Assembly (NCBI GenBank): GCA_010093705.1
Contig: MU006103.1
Coordinates: 124,001 to 188,000 of the forward strand
Direction: 5' to 3'
DNA from: Patellaria atrata CBS 101060
Taxonomy: Eukaryota > Ascomycota > Dothideomycetes > Patellariales > Patellariaceae
Length of the DNA: 64,000 bases
Within the stretch, counting starts at the first letter, position 1, and each line of letters starts with the position of its first letter. A program made the translations under genes and the position numbers. Positions 1 through 11,895 of the stretch are shown in pieces. Under the pieces are notes generated by a model. That model saw nothing but the letters and a program-made list of their open reading frames with translations, made no database searches and was not told the DNA's origin.

Positions 1-756
1 CATGCACGCACCGCGGGCCGCGGTGCCGCTGTGTACGTTGGCGACAATCCCGAGGCAGCCCCAGCATTGTATCGAGTGGGCGCATATCATCAAATGGGAG
101 GAGGAGAGGAAGGATGTCACGCTCGACACTGACGATCCCGAACACATCACCTGGCTTTATCAGAAGGCGCTGTCGCGGGCGAAGGAGTTCAATATCGAAG
201 GTGTCACGTATAGCATGACGCAGGGGGTTGTCAAAAACATCATCCCGGCTATCGCGTCTACGAATGCGATTGTCGCGGCGAGTTGCTGCAATGAAGCGTT
301 TAAGATCGCTACGAATACGAATCCACCCCTAGGACTACCGGGTGGGAATAATTATATGATGTATAGTGGCGATGATAGTATATACACTTACACTTTCGAG
401 CACTTGAAGAAAGATGATTGCCCCGTCTGTGGGAACGTCGCTAAGAAGCTTGAAGTGAATGGGGACATGACATTGGAGTCGTTCCTGGAGAGCATGGCTG
501 AAAAACCAGAAGCGTGAGTTTACTTCCCGCCCGAAATGTGTAAGGTTTAATTGCTTATGAGCACAGACAACTCAAAAAGCCATCGATACGGTCGGAGGAG
601 AAGACGCTCTATTATCAATCACCACCTAGCTTGGAAGAGCAGACTCGTCCGAACCTGAAGAAGGAATTATCAGAGCTCCTAGAAAACGGTGAGGAGGTCG
701 TTGTGACGGACCCAGCATTTCAAATCAGCTTCAAGTTTAAGCTGTTATTCAAATAG
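1..756 (+). CDS. uba3: NEDD8-activating enzyme E1 catalytic subunit (UBA3), 3' part
   Basis: This is the C-terminal part of UBA3, which with ULA1/APPBP1 activates the ubiquitin-like protein NEDD8/Rub1 so that it can be passed to the E2 Ubc12 and then to cullins. The visible exon runs to 513, and the last exon is 567-756 (intron 514-566, GTGAGT...CACAG). The stretch PLCTLATIPRQPQHCIEWA holds the expected catalytic cysteine (first Cys). CPVCG near 418-432 fits the second half of the structural zinc site. The last exon encodes the ubiquitin-fold, E2-binding domain, ending in ISFKFKLLFK. The 5' end lies outside the window, so the start is unknown. The gene converges on palC with a gap of about 190 bases. 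Identification rests on strong family resemblance. Confidence 0.93.
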
Positions 757-949
757 GGGGCTTATGAATGACATATGATATCAAAGCATGCAAGTAAGGC
801 GTCGGGCATAGCACCGGGTTTTGAAAATTATGCCATAGCGAAAGTTGCATAGTTAGAATCTCAGTGGTAGGGGGTTTACCATTACGTGACATAAACGGAT
901 GGTATGGCATCAGAAAAGCGAATATGGAAACTTCGAACAACATCTCTGA

Positions 950-2644
950 TTAGTAATACCCTGGTGTACTATTATCATACTCGCGGCTCGTCCCCGGAAA
1001 TGCTCCAATCGGTGTCCCCCTACCCTCTTCATCCTCATCCGCACTGTCGGCTTCCTGGCTTTTGAATGTCTCCCCGCTGGGGTCAGGGGGAGCACGCATA
1101 CGCGTGATAATATCTGCGTCGAGTGAAGGAGGGTGGAAGATGGGTGGATTTTGATGGTATTCGCGACCCGTAGGCATCCTAGAGAGTAATGGTGCGATTG
1201 GAGGGATAGGAGAGGTAGAGATCTGGGAAATGTGTTAGTGCTGCTGTCAGAACATCTCACGTCAGAAGTTCCCTGGGTTCCATAATGTAGTTCCTCCTCA
1301 CGACCAACCACGTTAGACCCTGGTCAGATCTAGAACGAGATCTGCTGCGTTCGACAAATATTTGGACAATTTCCTCTTCGGGTGCATGAGTGGTCGAGGA
1401 AATACCGTGCCAAAATAATATACTGTAAAACAGACGGTATGGAAGGTTAAAATCACAAAACAAAATAAACTCACCATATCATTCTGTTTCACCCACTTCA
1501 CTTCCAACATCTCTACAACCCTCCCTTCCTCTGCCTTTCCCGCATCAATACCCCACTCCCCGCCCTTTTCAACCCTCTTATCTTCCCTCCGCTCTTGCCA
1601 TCCCTTCTTCAGCTTCGACAATCCACTCACTTTTCCCTCCTCTCCCTCTTTACCAACCATGATCCCCAGCTCCCCCTTTGCACCCCTCAACCACGCAATC
1701 CCCTCCGCCGTCGCCCCTCCAGCTTCCGCGTCAATGCCGAAAAACCTACAGGCCCTCGCTTTCGCAGTCCGCCGTAAGTCATCGACGTACTTGATCAACC
1801 CTTCGTCGACCCCTTTGACGCGTCCTAGCATTACCGCTGCCCGCGCTGCGTGTTCCGACGCTGCGATACAGAGTCTAGCAAACAGATGCGCGCGGACCTT
1901 CGGGATCGATGGTGCTTTGAACATCCAATCCTTGTTCTCCTTGTTTCTAGCATCAGCTACGACGGAGGGGTATGGATCATCTTTCAGAACGGCGATGAGT
2001 GTTGCTTCCGCTAGCGAGAGCGCCGCGAGTGCAGAATGCAGAGGAGGTGAGATATCTGGAGGTCCTGTGGCAGGAGGTGAGTGCGAATGCTGAGAGCGCG
2101 CAACGAGGTAAGCGTGCGCGGCATTCGCGTCGAGGAGATGCTTCATGGCGGCTGCGATGGCGGCGGTGCGCTGCTCTGGAGAGAGGAAGGCACTGGGGTT
2201 ATAGAGAGCATGGAGCTGAGAGCGGGCGAGTAAGATGTAGGTTTCAGCTAAAGTGGTAAGGACGAAGAAGATTTCGACTTCGAGGCTCCTGAGCTTGACG
2301 CGAGGAGGCTCGCGGCCTGGGATGGTGGAGGAGAGTGTGGTGCGCCATTCTACTATTAGCTCGTTCTGAAGGACAACATCGATCTCTTCGTTAGCAATAT
2401 TCTGTCCGCTAAGACCATTATCGAGAGCGAGGAGGTATGGTATGTATTCATTAAGAGCTGCGAGAATGGATGGGAGGTTAGAAGCTTGGGAGGATAGAGG
2501 TAGACGTTTATGCCGCTTTAGTGCATCACGCAAAACCCCCCGGCTGGTAGTTGCCGAAAGAGGGAGAGAGGGATGGGTGGAGCTGCTGAAGAAGTCCGAG
2601 AAGGATATATGAGAGGTTGTTGGTAGCGTAAATGGGTAGGGCAT
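950..2644 (-). CDS. palC: pH-response regulator PalC (BRO1 domain)
   Basis: PalC is part of the ambient-pH (Pal/Rim) signalling complex at the plasma membrane, where it links the arrestin-like PalF/receptor side to ESCRT-III and PalA/PalB, leading to processing of the PacC transcription factor. Exons are 1475-2644 and 950-1222, joined in phase 0 across a 252-base intron (GTGAGT...CCCAG), giving 480 residues, close to the usual length. The start at MPYPFTLPTTS is chosen because it is the conserved family N-terminus; an in-frame ATG 87 bases upstream is ignored. The BRO1 region covers roughly residues 1-250 (motifs RGVLRDALKRHKRLP and PGREPPRVKLRSLE). The second exon carries the conserved MPTGREYH tail motif and an acidic Ser/Asp/Glu patch. 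The intron is long for this window, and a small extra exon inside it is not excluded. Confidence 0.93.
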
Positions 2645-3192
2645 GATGTTATTGAGGTGTCGAAGAGGGGTTGTAGTGGGGTTTGGAGGTATCAGGTTGA
2701 GATTCTCTGGAACTGGATACTGTATTGGCAAACCTTGGCCTGAAGCTTTTGGAGTAATATATGATCATATGTAATTCACATAGCTGTGGTCGCAATCGTG
2801 TAGTTGAGTATATCATGATGCTGTCTTGTTCATAATGGGAGAAAGCTTAAGTGCAAGGCTGGATATACAAAATGGACAATGAATTACCTCAGTAATTGTC
2901 TCATACTCGCATATAGCAACAGACAGTGGAGGTAGGTACCATGAGTATGCGTTCCACCACGCACGTCAAGTTGTGGATTCCTGAATATTGGAAGCCATTG
3001 ACACTCAGCCGTTTGGCAGATATCTTGCTTGAAAGATGATACAGTACAACATAACCCTTCACGCCGCAATTTCCGGTATAAACATTAAGCTCTGCCGGGA
3101 ACCCAGAGCTAGTATTCTCGATCGTCAAGCTTCAGCTGCCCGAACCAGCCGTTCGCTGTCTTCTCCAATCCACGTGTCAAGACTCATTCGTA
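2645..3192. other. Spacer upstream of palC
   Basis: No gene is seen in this 548-base stretch between the 3' end of the complex I subunit gene and the start of palC, both on the minus strand. It should hold the palC promoter. A CTTGGC hexamer (GCCAAG on the minus strand) lies at 2734-2739. Confidence 0.6.
2734..2739 (-). promoter_or_regulatory. Possible PacC-type site upstream of palC
   Basis: The hexamer GCCAAG (minus strand) matches the PacC consensus GCCARG and sits about 90 bases upstream of the palC start codon. The match is exact, but a site of this kind is expected by chance about once per kilobase, so the functional claim is only an inference. Confidence 0.25.
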
Positions 3193-3673
3193 TTACTTCG
3201 AAATGTAATTTTGTTGCTCGAATAGGTATCCACGAATCTTCGACCCTTTCAGGAGTTCGAGGTATCGTTCTGTAACGATAAAGAGTTAGTCTCCAATAGA
3301 GCGGACGAAACGAACGATGGAGTGTCTAGAAGCCTGCAAGTTTCGCACTGTATGCATTACTGGATTCAGGCCAGTCCCGGGAACATAATCTTCTTTTCCA
3401 AAATCAAATATACAAAGATCGCGAATTCCAAAGAACTGGAAACATACCCCTCAAATGACCACACTTCTCCAAGTGATTTACTCCGTTTTCCCAGTAGCAC
3501 TTTCCCATCTCTTCTCTAACCAATCGTGCCATCATACTCCTAACCCATTGCTCTTTGATAACAGCATCTTGTGCAGCTTTCAATGCTCGATTGTCATCGT
3601 AGTCGACTCCGTCGAAGGTGGGTGGTACTTTCGGCTTCTTCTCTAGGAAGGACTTTGATTCGGGAGTCGGCAT
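3193..3673 (-). CDS. NADH:ubiquinone oxidoreductase 12 kDa-type subunit (NDUFB10/PDSW-like)
   Basis: This is a small accessory subunit of mitochondrial complex I, in the membrane arm facing the intermembrane space. Exons are 3448-3673 and 3193-3269 with an intron of 178 bases (GTATGT...TACAG), giving 100 residues, the normal size of the fungal protein. The N-terminus MPTPESKSFLEKKPKVPPTFDGVDY is the typical start. A CX11C pair (KCYWENGVNHLEKCG) crosses toward the exon junction, as expected for a disulfide-bearing, import-by-oxidation subunit. The C-terminus GYLFEQQNYISK also matches the family. The homology to NDUFB10 is from memory of the family; the fungal '12 kDa subunit' assignment is the firmer part. 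Confidence 0.88.
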
Positions 3674-4409
3674 TGTGAACCGGGTACGGTGGGATGGAGC
3701 ACGATAGGTGAGTTCAAGAGACGGTATGCAGCTCCGGAGTGACTGGAGGGGTTGGTGAGTTATGATCTACGGCGTAAAAACAGAGTGGTAGTAAACCGTG
3801 TTGACCTTGGAGTGGTGAGGTTGAAGTTTGGGCTCATATAGAGCTCCGTATCTCGCTAGCTGCGACTACAGGATATTGGATACGGAGCATGCCGCCTAGT
3901 TATACTCCGTCCCTTGCCATCCCCAATTACATTCCCGCATTACCATTTATGTTTCCCTGGTCCCTCGAATGGCGAGATGCTGAACTCAGGTTCAGAATTC
4001 ATAATCACTCAGTATGTCTATTCGAACTGATGAGAACCATGAGTACTGATAGAACTAGCCTAAGTATCTCTGTGCCCTTCCCTATAACCATCACTAGTCT
4101 GGAGAGTGTTTTATGAGTATCACAACTGTCGAGATTAGACTTACAGTATCCGCTCACTTCCTAGTCCCATACATCAACATACGATCGCATCTCCAGCTAT
4201 GACAACGGTATCACGCGCTTCGATTCAATCCACGCTCGGAACCCGGGCGGGGAAGCGATATCAGCATCTACCCAACATGGCCTCAAACCCCGGGGAACTA
4301 ATCTTTCCCCATTCACCCTCAGCATCCCCCTAACCGTCTAAAGGTCCATACCCAAGTTCTCAGAAACAATACACAAAGCTACATACAATCAACGACCCCC
4401 TCCTCTAGA
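3674..4409. other. Divergent intergenic region
   Basis: These 736 bases separate the start of the complex I subunit gene (minus) from the broken serine hydrolase (plus). No convincing coding sequence or RNA gene is seen. An open stretch at 3889-4116 (+) has no recognisable features. Confidence 0.6.
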
Positions 4410-5395
4410 ATGCCAGCCTGACAACCCTCAGCAGCCGACCCAACCCTCCCCCTCCCCCGCCTCCTCTGCCTCCACGGCGGCGGTATAAACGAAGAGATCT
4501 TCCACCTCCAACTCCGCGCCCTTCTCCCCCACCTGAGACCTCACTTCCGGCTCTGCTTCGCCCCGAGGCCCTTCCTCTGTTCGCCGGGCCCGGGCATCAT
4601 TCCCGTCTACGCCTCTCACGGTCCCTTCCGCCGCTGGCTGCGCTGGATGCCCTCGCACCCGCCCATCGACCCCCCCCCCCCCCCGTCGACGAGATCTACT
4701 ACAACCTCTGTGCAACGATGGCGCAGGACGCGGAGACGGGGCCGTGGGTCGGGGTGCTAGGGTTCAGCCAGGGGGCGAAAGTAGCGGCCTCTTTGCTGTG
4801 GGAGGGGCAGAGGCTTGGGATGGCGAAACCAGCACAGGAGACGCGGGACGAAGACGGACTGGGGGACAATGAGGGAACGGGGTCAGGGGTTGACGAATCA
4901 GGACCTGTAACATACATCAACACCACCTCCGTCCTCCCCATCCCGACCCTACCCACGCGCACACCCTTCCGCTTCGCCGCCCTCTTCGCTGGCCGGGCCC
5001 CGCTTGTTTCCCTTCCTTCCGCGCCCTCGACCCCCTCACCACCCCATCCCTCCATCCACCTCGCCTCCGCCCTCCCAGGCGCAAACACCCCATCAAACCC
5101 CTCCCCATCAGACCCCCTGCCAGAAGACATCCGCCTTGCCCTCCCGACGCTCCACATACACGGCCTTTGAGAGACGAGGGACTGGAGCTGCATCGCAGGC
5201 TGGTGAACGATTTCTGTAAAAAGGGAAGTGCGACGGTCGTGGAATAGGAGGGGGGGTATCGAGTCCCGCTTAAAGCGGAGGATGTGGGAAGGGTCGTTGA
5301 GGGGGATTTTGGAGGTTTCTGGCAGGGCAGGGGTTGTCGTGGGGTGGAGATTCGGGGGGAGGGGGGTTGTAGAATCAGGGGATCCGAGGTAGATT
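4410..5395 (+). pseudogene. Broken FSH1-family serine hydrolase
   Basis: The reading is that of an alpha/beta serine hydrolase of the FSH1 (PF03959) family: an N-terminal LLCLHGGGINEEIF strand and oxyanion region, PGPGIIPVY, GPFRRWLRW, then the nucleophile elbow GFSQGAK (Ser codon near 4769) and a late LHIHGL...DEGLEL segment before the expected histidine. The frame is broken in several places. It shifts at about 4420 just after the likely ATG, in a run of 15 C's (4670-4684), and again near 5169 at the HIHGL stop. A stop also replaces an expected codon at about 5246 in VVE-x-EGGYRVPL. The region is markedly richer in GC than its neighbours. The C run could be an assembly or sequencing error, but the other lesions make a decayed gene more likely. 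The substrate is unknown. Confidence 0.72.
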
Positions 5396-5714
5396 GCGTT
5401 TTGCAGTGTTCAGCATTAAGAGCCTAATGTAGAGTCTTAATCCAAACGATCACGACCACCCTTCTCCGCAGTGGCGGGAATACCAGATATAGAAACTAGA
5501 AGGTAAGTAATTACTTTTTCCAATCGAAGGATAGAAATAAACCCAAAGCCCGACCGTAACCCAGAAAGTGCACCCGAATGCCAAATCCCGTACAACTATC
5601 TTACAAACCCCATATCATCCCTCACTCCCTCACCCTACCGTAGGCGCCTAGCCTAGCACTAACCATCGCAGAGTAAACCCGTCATCATCCCAAACCCAGC
5701 ACGATCTTCAGAAA
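5396..5714. other. Spacer
   Basis: These 319 bases lie between the end of the broken hydrolase and the convergent 3' end of the proline-rich gene. Nothing is recognised in them. Confidence 0.6.
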
Positions 5715-8664
5715 TCAAACATCCCTAACAACCCTCCCCTCCCTATCAACCTCGACCCACCCCCCACCAGGCCTCGGCGTCCCATCCCTATCAAGGGGTC
5801 TCCACCTCTCCCTTTCCCGCTCAACCGGTCTTCCCCTCTCCCTCTCCCACCTCAAGCGTCTCTCATACTCATACTCCCACTCGCGATCCCTCTCCACATC
5901 CCTCTGCCATTCCGGCGTCCTTCCCACCGCAGAGTTCGGCTGCACGCTCACCACCGCTGGAGGCCTAGTGGCAAGCACCCCGCCCGCATTCCCCGCGGAT
6001 ACCGTAGGCTGGCCGGAAGGAGGAGGATGAGCGGTCCCGGACGTAGGAGGCGCACTGGCTCTACCCCCCTTGCCGCCGCTGGCGCTGCGGGACGGATTCA
6101 GCTTCCGCGTCTCGGCGATGTCGAGGTATTTTGCCGTCTTGCCTTGTTCGTCTGTGCCGTGGACTTGGCGCACGTCTACGTATGTGGAGGGGTTGAGGCT
6201 ATCGTGGCTGGCTGTGTCCGAGACCCAATCGTGGGTCCACCAGGATGTCTTGCCTAGGTTTGGGTTTGGGTTTGGAAGGGTGGTTGTGTTGGTGGGCGGG
6301 TTGGGGGTGGTGTGGATGTTATCGGCGGAGTCGAGGGGTGGAGGAAGACCTGGACGAGTGCTGTTGGTGGGAGGTGGTGGACCGGGACCTGGTGGAGGAG
6401 GGGGAGGACCGGGACCTAGTGGAGGAGGTGGAGGCGGATCAATATGCGGGGCGGTTTCAGTCTGTTTGGTCGCGGTAGTTTGGATGGTCTGAGTGGACCA
6501 GTGAGTTCCATCGCTACCAGGAGATTTGGAAGCTCCTTCCGTTTGTGTTTTTGTGGACCAGTGGGTTCCGTCACTTCCAGCAGCTTTTGGAGTTCCTACG
6601 GGAATCTGGTTCGCAGGAAAGTCAGGGTGGTTCCGAGGATATCGGGTTTTGTCTGAGTAGTCACTTACAGATTCAACTGTAGGCGCCGGGGGATGACGAG
6701 AACTTGTCTCGTGATTGAAGTAAGAGGCAGGAGGGGGGATTGGTGCACTCGGATTAGTAGTAGGGGCACCGCTAGGGAGGGGGTAGGTTTGTGATCTATG
6801 GACGACTGGCGGTGGCTTCGAACTATTTCCACTGGATATAGCACTAATGTGGAAATCGCTGAGACGTTCTGGTAAATCAAGGTGTTCGTAAGGAACCGGT
6901 GCAACAGGAGGAATCTCATGGGTAGATTGAGGGGTTCTAGGTTCGACGTGACGACAGATTTCATCGACTAAAACAGTATTACATCAGTACTTGTGGTTCT
7001 CACGGGAGTTGTCATTGTTCCAAAATCTGTCTGTACATACCTTGCATATAATCATCCCCACTCCCTTGTCCATCAACGTGCGTCCTATATCGCTGCCTTC
7101 GCAATGGTGCCACATCATCTTGCCCGTCCGAGATCGAGTTACGGCGCCTTGTGAAAGTCCCATGTGCAAAACGAACCTGTGAAGCGCCACTAGGGGCAGA
7201 AGCGGGCTCATCATTCCTCGGTGGTAGTTGCCGATGTTCCGTTGATGTACTACGATGTCCACTAGTGGATCTCAATATACTACGGAGCGGTGATGCTTCC
7301 CGATACCGGACGCGGTAACGAGGTGGTGATTCCGAGGGTCGCACGAAGATACGCTGGGGTTCAGCCGTCGCCTTATAAGATTGTGTACGGGGTGACTCGG
7401 GCGGGAAGTAACTTGTCACTGCTGAGGACTGTCTTCGTGGTGGGGAAGGCCTCCGTGGAGAACGTCCACGTGGGTTCGAAGGTGGTCGACTATGCAGCTG
7501 ATCATCATGTGGAACGACCTTGAAAGGCTCCGGATGTGACAGTATACGTCGCTCCGCATGCCGATAACGCTCAGCTGATTGAAGACGTACCTCACTCTTA
7601 CGCCTCTCTTGAGATACTGCGGAAGATAATGTATGGCCTAGAAGCGGTGCTTCTGATTTAGTAGGCTCATCAGGCTTCTCCCTCATATTAACTTCGTCCA
7701 AAGTCAAGGTCCTTGGGCGTTTCTCATCTGACATTGTCCGTTTGATGTGGATGACCTCAATTGGAGGAGTTCCAGGATACCTCCTATCGTGGATTGAGAA
7801 ACCTCTTCCCCTCTCATCCATGATCTGAACGCTTTCTTCTTCAATTGCTGGTTTCTCTTTCTCCTTAATTTTCTCACTCTCGCTCCTGTGCTCCCCAGTG
7901 CATCTACGGCACACTCCTGGAGGCGGAATTTGTCCGGGAATTAACGGATGTTCACGGTGGAAACGCTTTGATCGCAACTGATGACACTCGCTACAATGGT
8001 GAAAGCTGCCGTATGGCATTTGAGGCGTCGGTGGAGCTGATACAACCGCGGGAGGTGGACATTGTGCTGCGGAAGGGACTGGAGTCATAGGTGCTTGCGC
8101 ATGTATAACCTGATGTTGTTGGACAGAAACCATGAATTGGGGCGCTGGCGGCGGATGTGCGGGTGGATGTGGGCTTGACCACCCGTGAAAAGAAGGATTT
8201 TGGTGTATACTTGGCGGTGGACGCGAAAGTGGGAATGGATTTGGAGGATGTGGCCATTGTCCAGACCACCCAGCAGGAAAAGGAGAGAATTGGGATGGAT
8301 TCGGATAGCCTTGCGACATGGTACCATATTCGCTAGATGGGGGAGATGGCTTTGAAGAGGGATCACCCAAAGGCGGTCGGGGTACCATGGCGCTATGATG
8401 ATGAGTCACCGTGATCCTCGGAGTAGATTGTTAATGCAACTTACCTTGAGTGCGACGGAGCATGAGTAGGTGGAGAGCTGGGTGGAAATGTCAATCTCTG
8501 GGTTGGGGGATCTGGTACTGCTGGAAGTGGAGAAGGGGGCCTTTTCCCAATGTTAGCAGAGTGTGGGTGCAACAATTTGGCTGATATGTTAAAAGGACTT
8601 GCCTAGGATTGTTCGGAGACATGACAGGATAGTAATGTTTATGAAAATGGTTGTGGTCCGGCAT
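5715..8664 (-). CDS. Large disordered proline-rich protein with a four-cysteine zinc-ribbon-like motif, function unknown
   Basis: Four exons are inferred (8603-8664, 8445-8540, 7041-8392, 5715-6967), together 920 residues. The first intron uses a GC donor (AG|GCAAGT at 8602-8601); the others are GT-AG. The start gives MPDHNHFHKHYYPVMSPNN. The protein is dominated by Pro, Ser, Arg and His. A CSEC...CRRC set (about C186, C189, C214, C217) could bind one zinc ion. A middle region is Arg/Ser-Pro rich, like some RNA-associated or nuclear proteins. A tandem repeat with GSDGTHWST twice lies near 6490-6575, followed by long proline runs around 6360-6430. The C-terminal part contains TSWWTHDWVSDTASHDS and ends in a stretch of alternating Arg, Glu and Asp. 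I do not recognise the family. The single open frame through each exon and consistent phases support one gene. Confidence 0.75.
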
Positions 8665-9402
8665 CTTGACAAAGCCTATGCAAGTGTATTGATGGACGAA
8701 TTGAAGTCAAACGAATGGCTGGCAATGTCAATAGCCCTGAAGATGCAGAAGAAACACAAGTTAAAAGTGTTTTATTAGGTTGAGGTGAGAATTGGGGGAG
8801 AGGTTGGAGCGTGGGAGAAGAAGTAAGCGGAGAGAGGAAAGAGTGATGGAGTGTGAGGTCAGAGACAAGAATGGATCATGCGACCTCCAAGCGTGAGACT
8901 CGAAACAGCTCCGTCTTTTTGGATAGTGGAAGCGCGTTATGAGTGGAGAGGTTAATTAAAGGACAGGAAGAAAAGAGAAATAAAGTATTAGGATTGAGAG
9001 ATAACGAAATCAGTCGTCGGTTAGGAAGGGTATGCAGTCAGAAGAGACCATATATCAGACGGAAAGAAATCTACGAATACTATTTCCCGACTAAGGGCTA
9101 CCTTTCCGAGGTCGGTAACCCTAATTGGTATATCATGTGAGGAGTATTAATATCACAAAGAGTCTAGTGAGGCTTTATTGATCAAGTAGGATAACATACC
9201 GGTCTGGTCCGGACCTTGATAAACAACATCTACCATAAAATAGGCACTTTGTCTAAGATCCACCTTTCGGAAACCAGCACCGAACAGCATCTTTCCCAAG
9301 TACTCATTGCGGTACTGTTTTCTCTACTTTTGATCCCAATACGCCAGAAAATGCTTGCCAGATACTTGTACATGTCAAAATACAATGTCTAGCATACGCC
9401 AA
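8665..9402. other. Spacer, promoter and 5' leader of the proline-rich gene
   Basis: No gene is seen in these 738 bases, which lie between the STT3 stop codon and the start of the proline-rich gene. A 65-codon open stretch at 8943-9140 (+) shows no family features. Confidence 0.55.
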
Positions 9403-11895
9403 TCACTCCACTCTCAAGACTCGTGGGCCTTTTCGTTTTGTAGTTTTCTTCTTTTTGTTGCCTTTGTCAAAGGCAACGGCACTTGCATGATCTCGTCCAA
9501 CATTATCGAGATCTTTTACTTTGTAAATTCTAATAATCCAGTTCTCACTGGTGAAGGCCTCCTCGACGTGAGTGAGTTGAGGTCCCTCAGCTGGTAGACG
9601 CGATCCTCTGACTCGATCTGTCGCTTGACCAGCTGGGAATAAGGTATTGAAGTTGTAATATGATAGCTTATACCTGTGAATTTGTTAGCACCTCATAGTC
9701 TGGGAATATCATCGTGCACATACATTAAGCTGTTTCTCATCGTCGGTGTCGCCTGGTCATCAACACGATACTCTCCCCTAGGGGTAAAGAAATCACGCTC
9801 CTTAACCTCGTCGGGCCAGATACCTTCCGCAATCCTTACCATCCAGAGGAATTTGTTGATGTCGTCACCGGAGTACCCAAGAAGACCTCCAAATACCACA
9901 AGCACGTAATCCACTTCATGTTGACGCATGATGGGGTAGCTGACTTCTTCTCGCGAGCTCATTGCTTTTCCAACAGTGGCGATGTGGGTATTATTCCATG
10001 TATTGTTATCAACCAATGTTGGTCGATCGGCCATACCACCAATTTGATACCCATAGTCCCACCATGACATTATCTTGGCGTTATCTGGGGTATTCTGTCG
10101 GAGCCAATAATACGCTTCTCTGTAATCATCAATGATATGTTGACTTCCGTCCGGCATTCGGCTAGCAAGGACAACTGAAGGAGACGAATATGCATTGGAA
10201 GTAACCCACGTGCAATGCGCAACGAAAATCAAAAGGTACATCGTAGCAGAGCCAACGACGGTGAGCTTAGAGATATACGAGTAGATACCGACGAGTGGAG
10301 AGCGCGTAGATCTCAACGCATCTGGAATGAGCATAGTAGCGGCTGTCTTCGCGGTATCGGCACTACCGTTGGACTGTGCAGGAAGTGCGGGAGCCTCGAG
10401 AACCAGATAAGTATCCAATATTTGGGATAAAGCCATTGCCGCAGCAACACAGACGACAGGTGTCAAAGTCAACATCAACCGAACCATGACACCAGCAAAG
10501 TAACTTGCTAGTACGGCGTATATGATGATGAAGACTTGCTCGTCCTTCAATGTTCGGAAGCACATATAGACACCAGCCGGGAACAACCAAATCAACATGT
10601 TCAGATCAAAGAAGAATGCGGGCCATGCTGTAGGTTGATGCTCAGAAACCGACGCAATAATCGGAATGTGGATCTTAGCATATCCGGTATCCCATAACGA
10701 GTAGAACCGGCCTGTCCAAGGGGCAATGACTCCGCTGACCGTCAGCAGAACGAGGCCTCCAAAAGAGACGGCGAAAATCAGTAGTACAAGTGCCCTTAAC
10801 AGAGTTTGGAATTGTTTACTAGGAAGTTGCGTGCGAACATATTCGACAAAGGCAACAATTTGAAGCAGACCAAAGACCCCTGATAAAAAAATTAGCGCCG
10901 CTCTTTAAGAAAAGTACGATGTGAAGTAGTTACCTAAGGAGGCCATATGTTCGCTACTGCGGATAGGTAAGAACCCCACGAATGGAATCTGCATACTCGC
11001 AAGGGTACCGAGAGCGTACCAGGTGGTATAGCTCACGTAAAGTCTCGGGCTATATCGTCCCATGCAAATGAGAACAAAAGCATGGAGTGGGAGCAGATTT
11101 GTGATGAAGACGTATCCACCCCACGCTGACACCATGTATCCGTAGAACAACGCAGTCAATGCACCCCATAGTGCAGATCCATTCTTCAGCGACTTGATCC
11201 ACAAGTAAAAGGTAAAGACCAGTAGAAAAATCGCAATCGCTTCGTTATCATAACTGCCTGCGACTGATCGAGAAATATAACCGGGCGCAATTCCCATGAA
11301 AATAGCAGCGAGGAGGCCAGCAGAAGGTGAATCAGACATCTCGGACGTGAAGAGATATGCGGCTACTGCGGTGAGGCCTGAAAAGGCCGGAGCAAGGAGA
11401 ACGCAAATGTTTCGAATATCAACGGGGAGAGAAAGGAAGCGTAGAAGGTGGTAGATAATACCGCTCGTCACCATGAGGCCCGGATAGAGGGTACCTCCAG
11501 TGACACGTCCAAGAGGATGCCATGTTCCTAAAGGTAGGATTGCAATTAGCACAGCTCTATGATGAATTCCCTCCTAGTATCTTGTCTTAGGTTTGTAGCA
11601 CTCACTATCATCGAACCAATCCCAAAAGCTGTAGAAACCGTTTTGAACGAGGTACTTTGTTGCTCTAAAGTTGAACCAAGGATCGACTACAATATAATTA
11701 GCTCTCTAAGAAGATTTATAGCAATTGGACAGACGTACACTCGTGAATGATACTCTCGAATCTGATAACGCTAAATAATCGACTTGAGACGGCCGCGGCA
11801 GCAATTGTACACAAAATGATAACTCGCAACAACCCCCGGGTATTGCGACCAGTAGCTCCCTTAAGAAGCTGATCGCCCACAGCGTCTACTGCCAT
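9403..11895 (-). CDS. stt3: Oligosaccharyltransferase catalytic subunit STT3
   Basis: STT3 is the catalytic membrane subunit of the ER oligosaccharyltransferase, moving the Glc3Man9GlcNAc2 glycan from dolichol pyrophosphate to Asn in N-X-S/T sites. Five exons (11739-11895, 11606-11686, 10934-11527, 9724-10879, 9403-9673) add to 752 residues, slightly longer than the yeast protein. Visible hallmarks are the first acidic metal-binding motif in [15 protein letters not shown] across the exon 1-2 junction, a second acidic loop GSYDNEA, many hydrophobic helices, the WWDYG catalytic motif at about residues 550-554 followed by [17 protein letters not shown], and a Lys-rich tail [17 protein letters not shown]. 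All intron phases agree and rebuild conserved residues at the joins (HE|F, DD|RTWHP, L|G|VFG, LM|YK). The assignment is secure. Confidence 0.97.
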
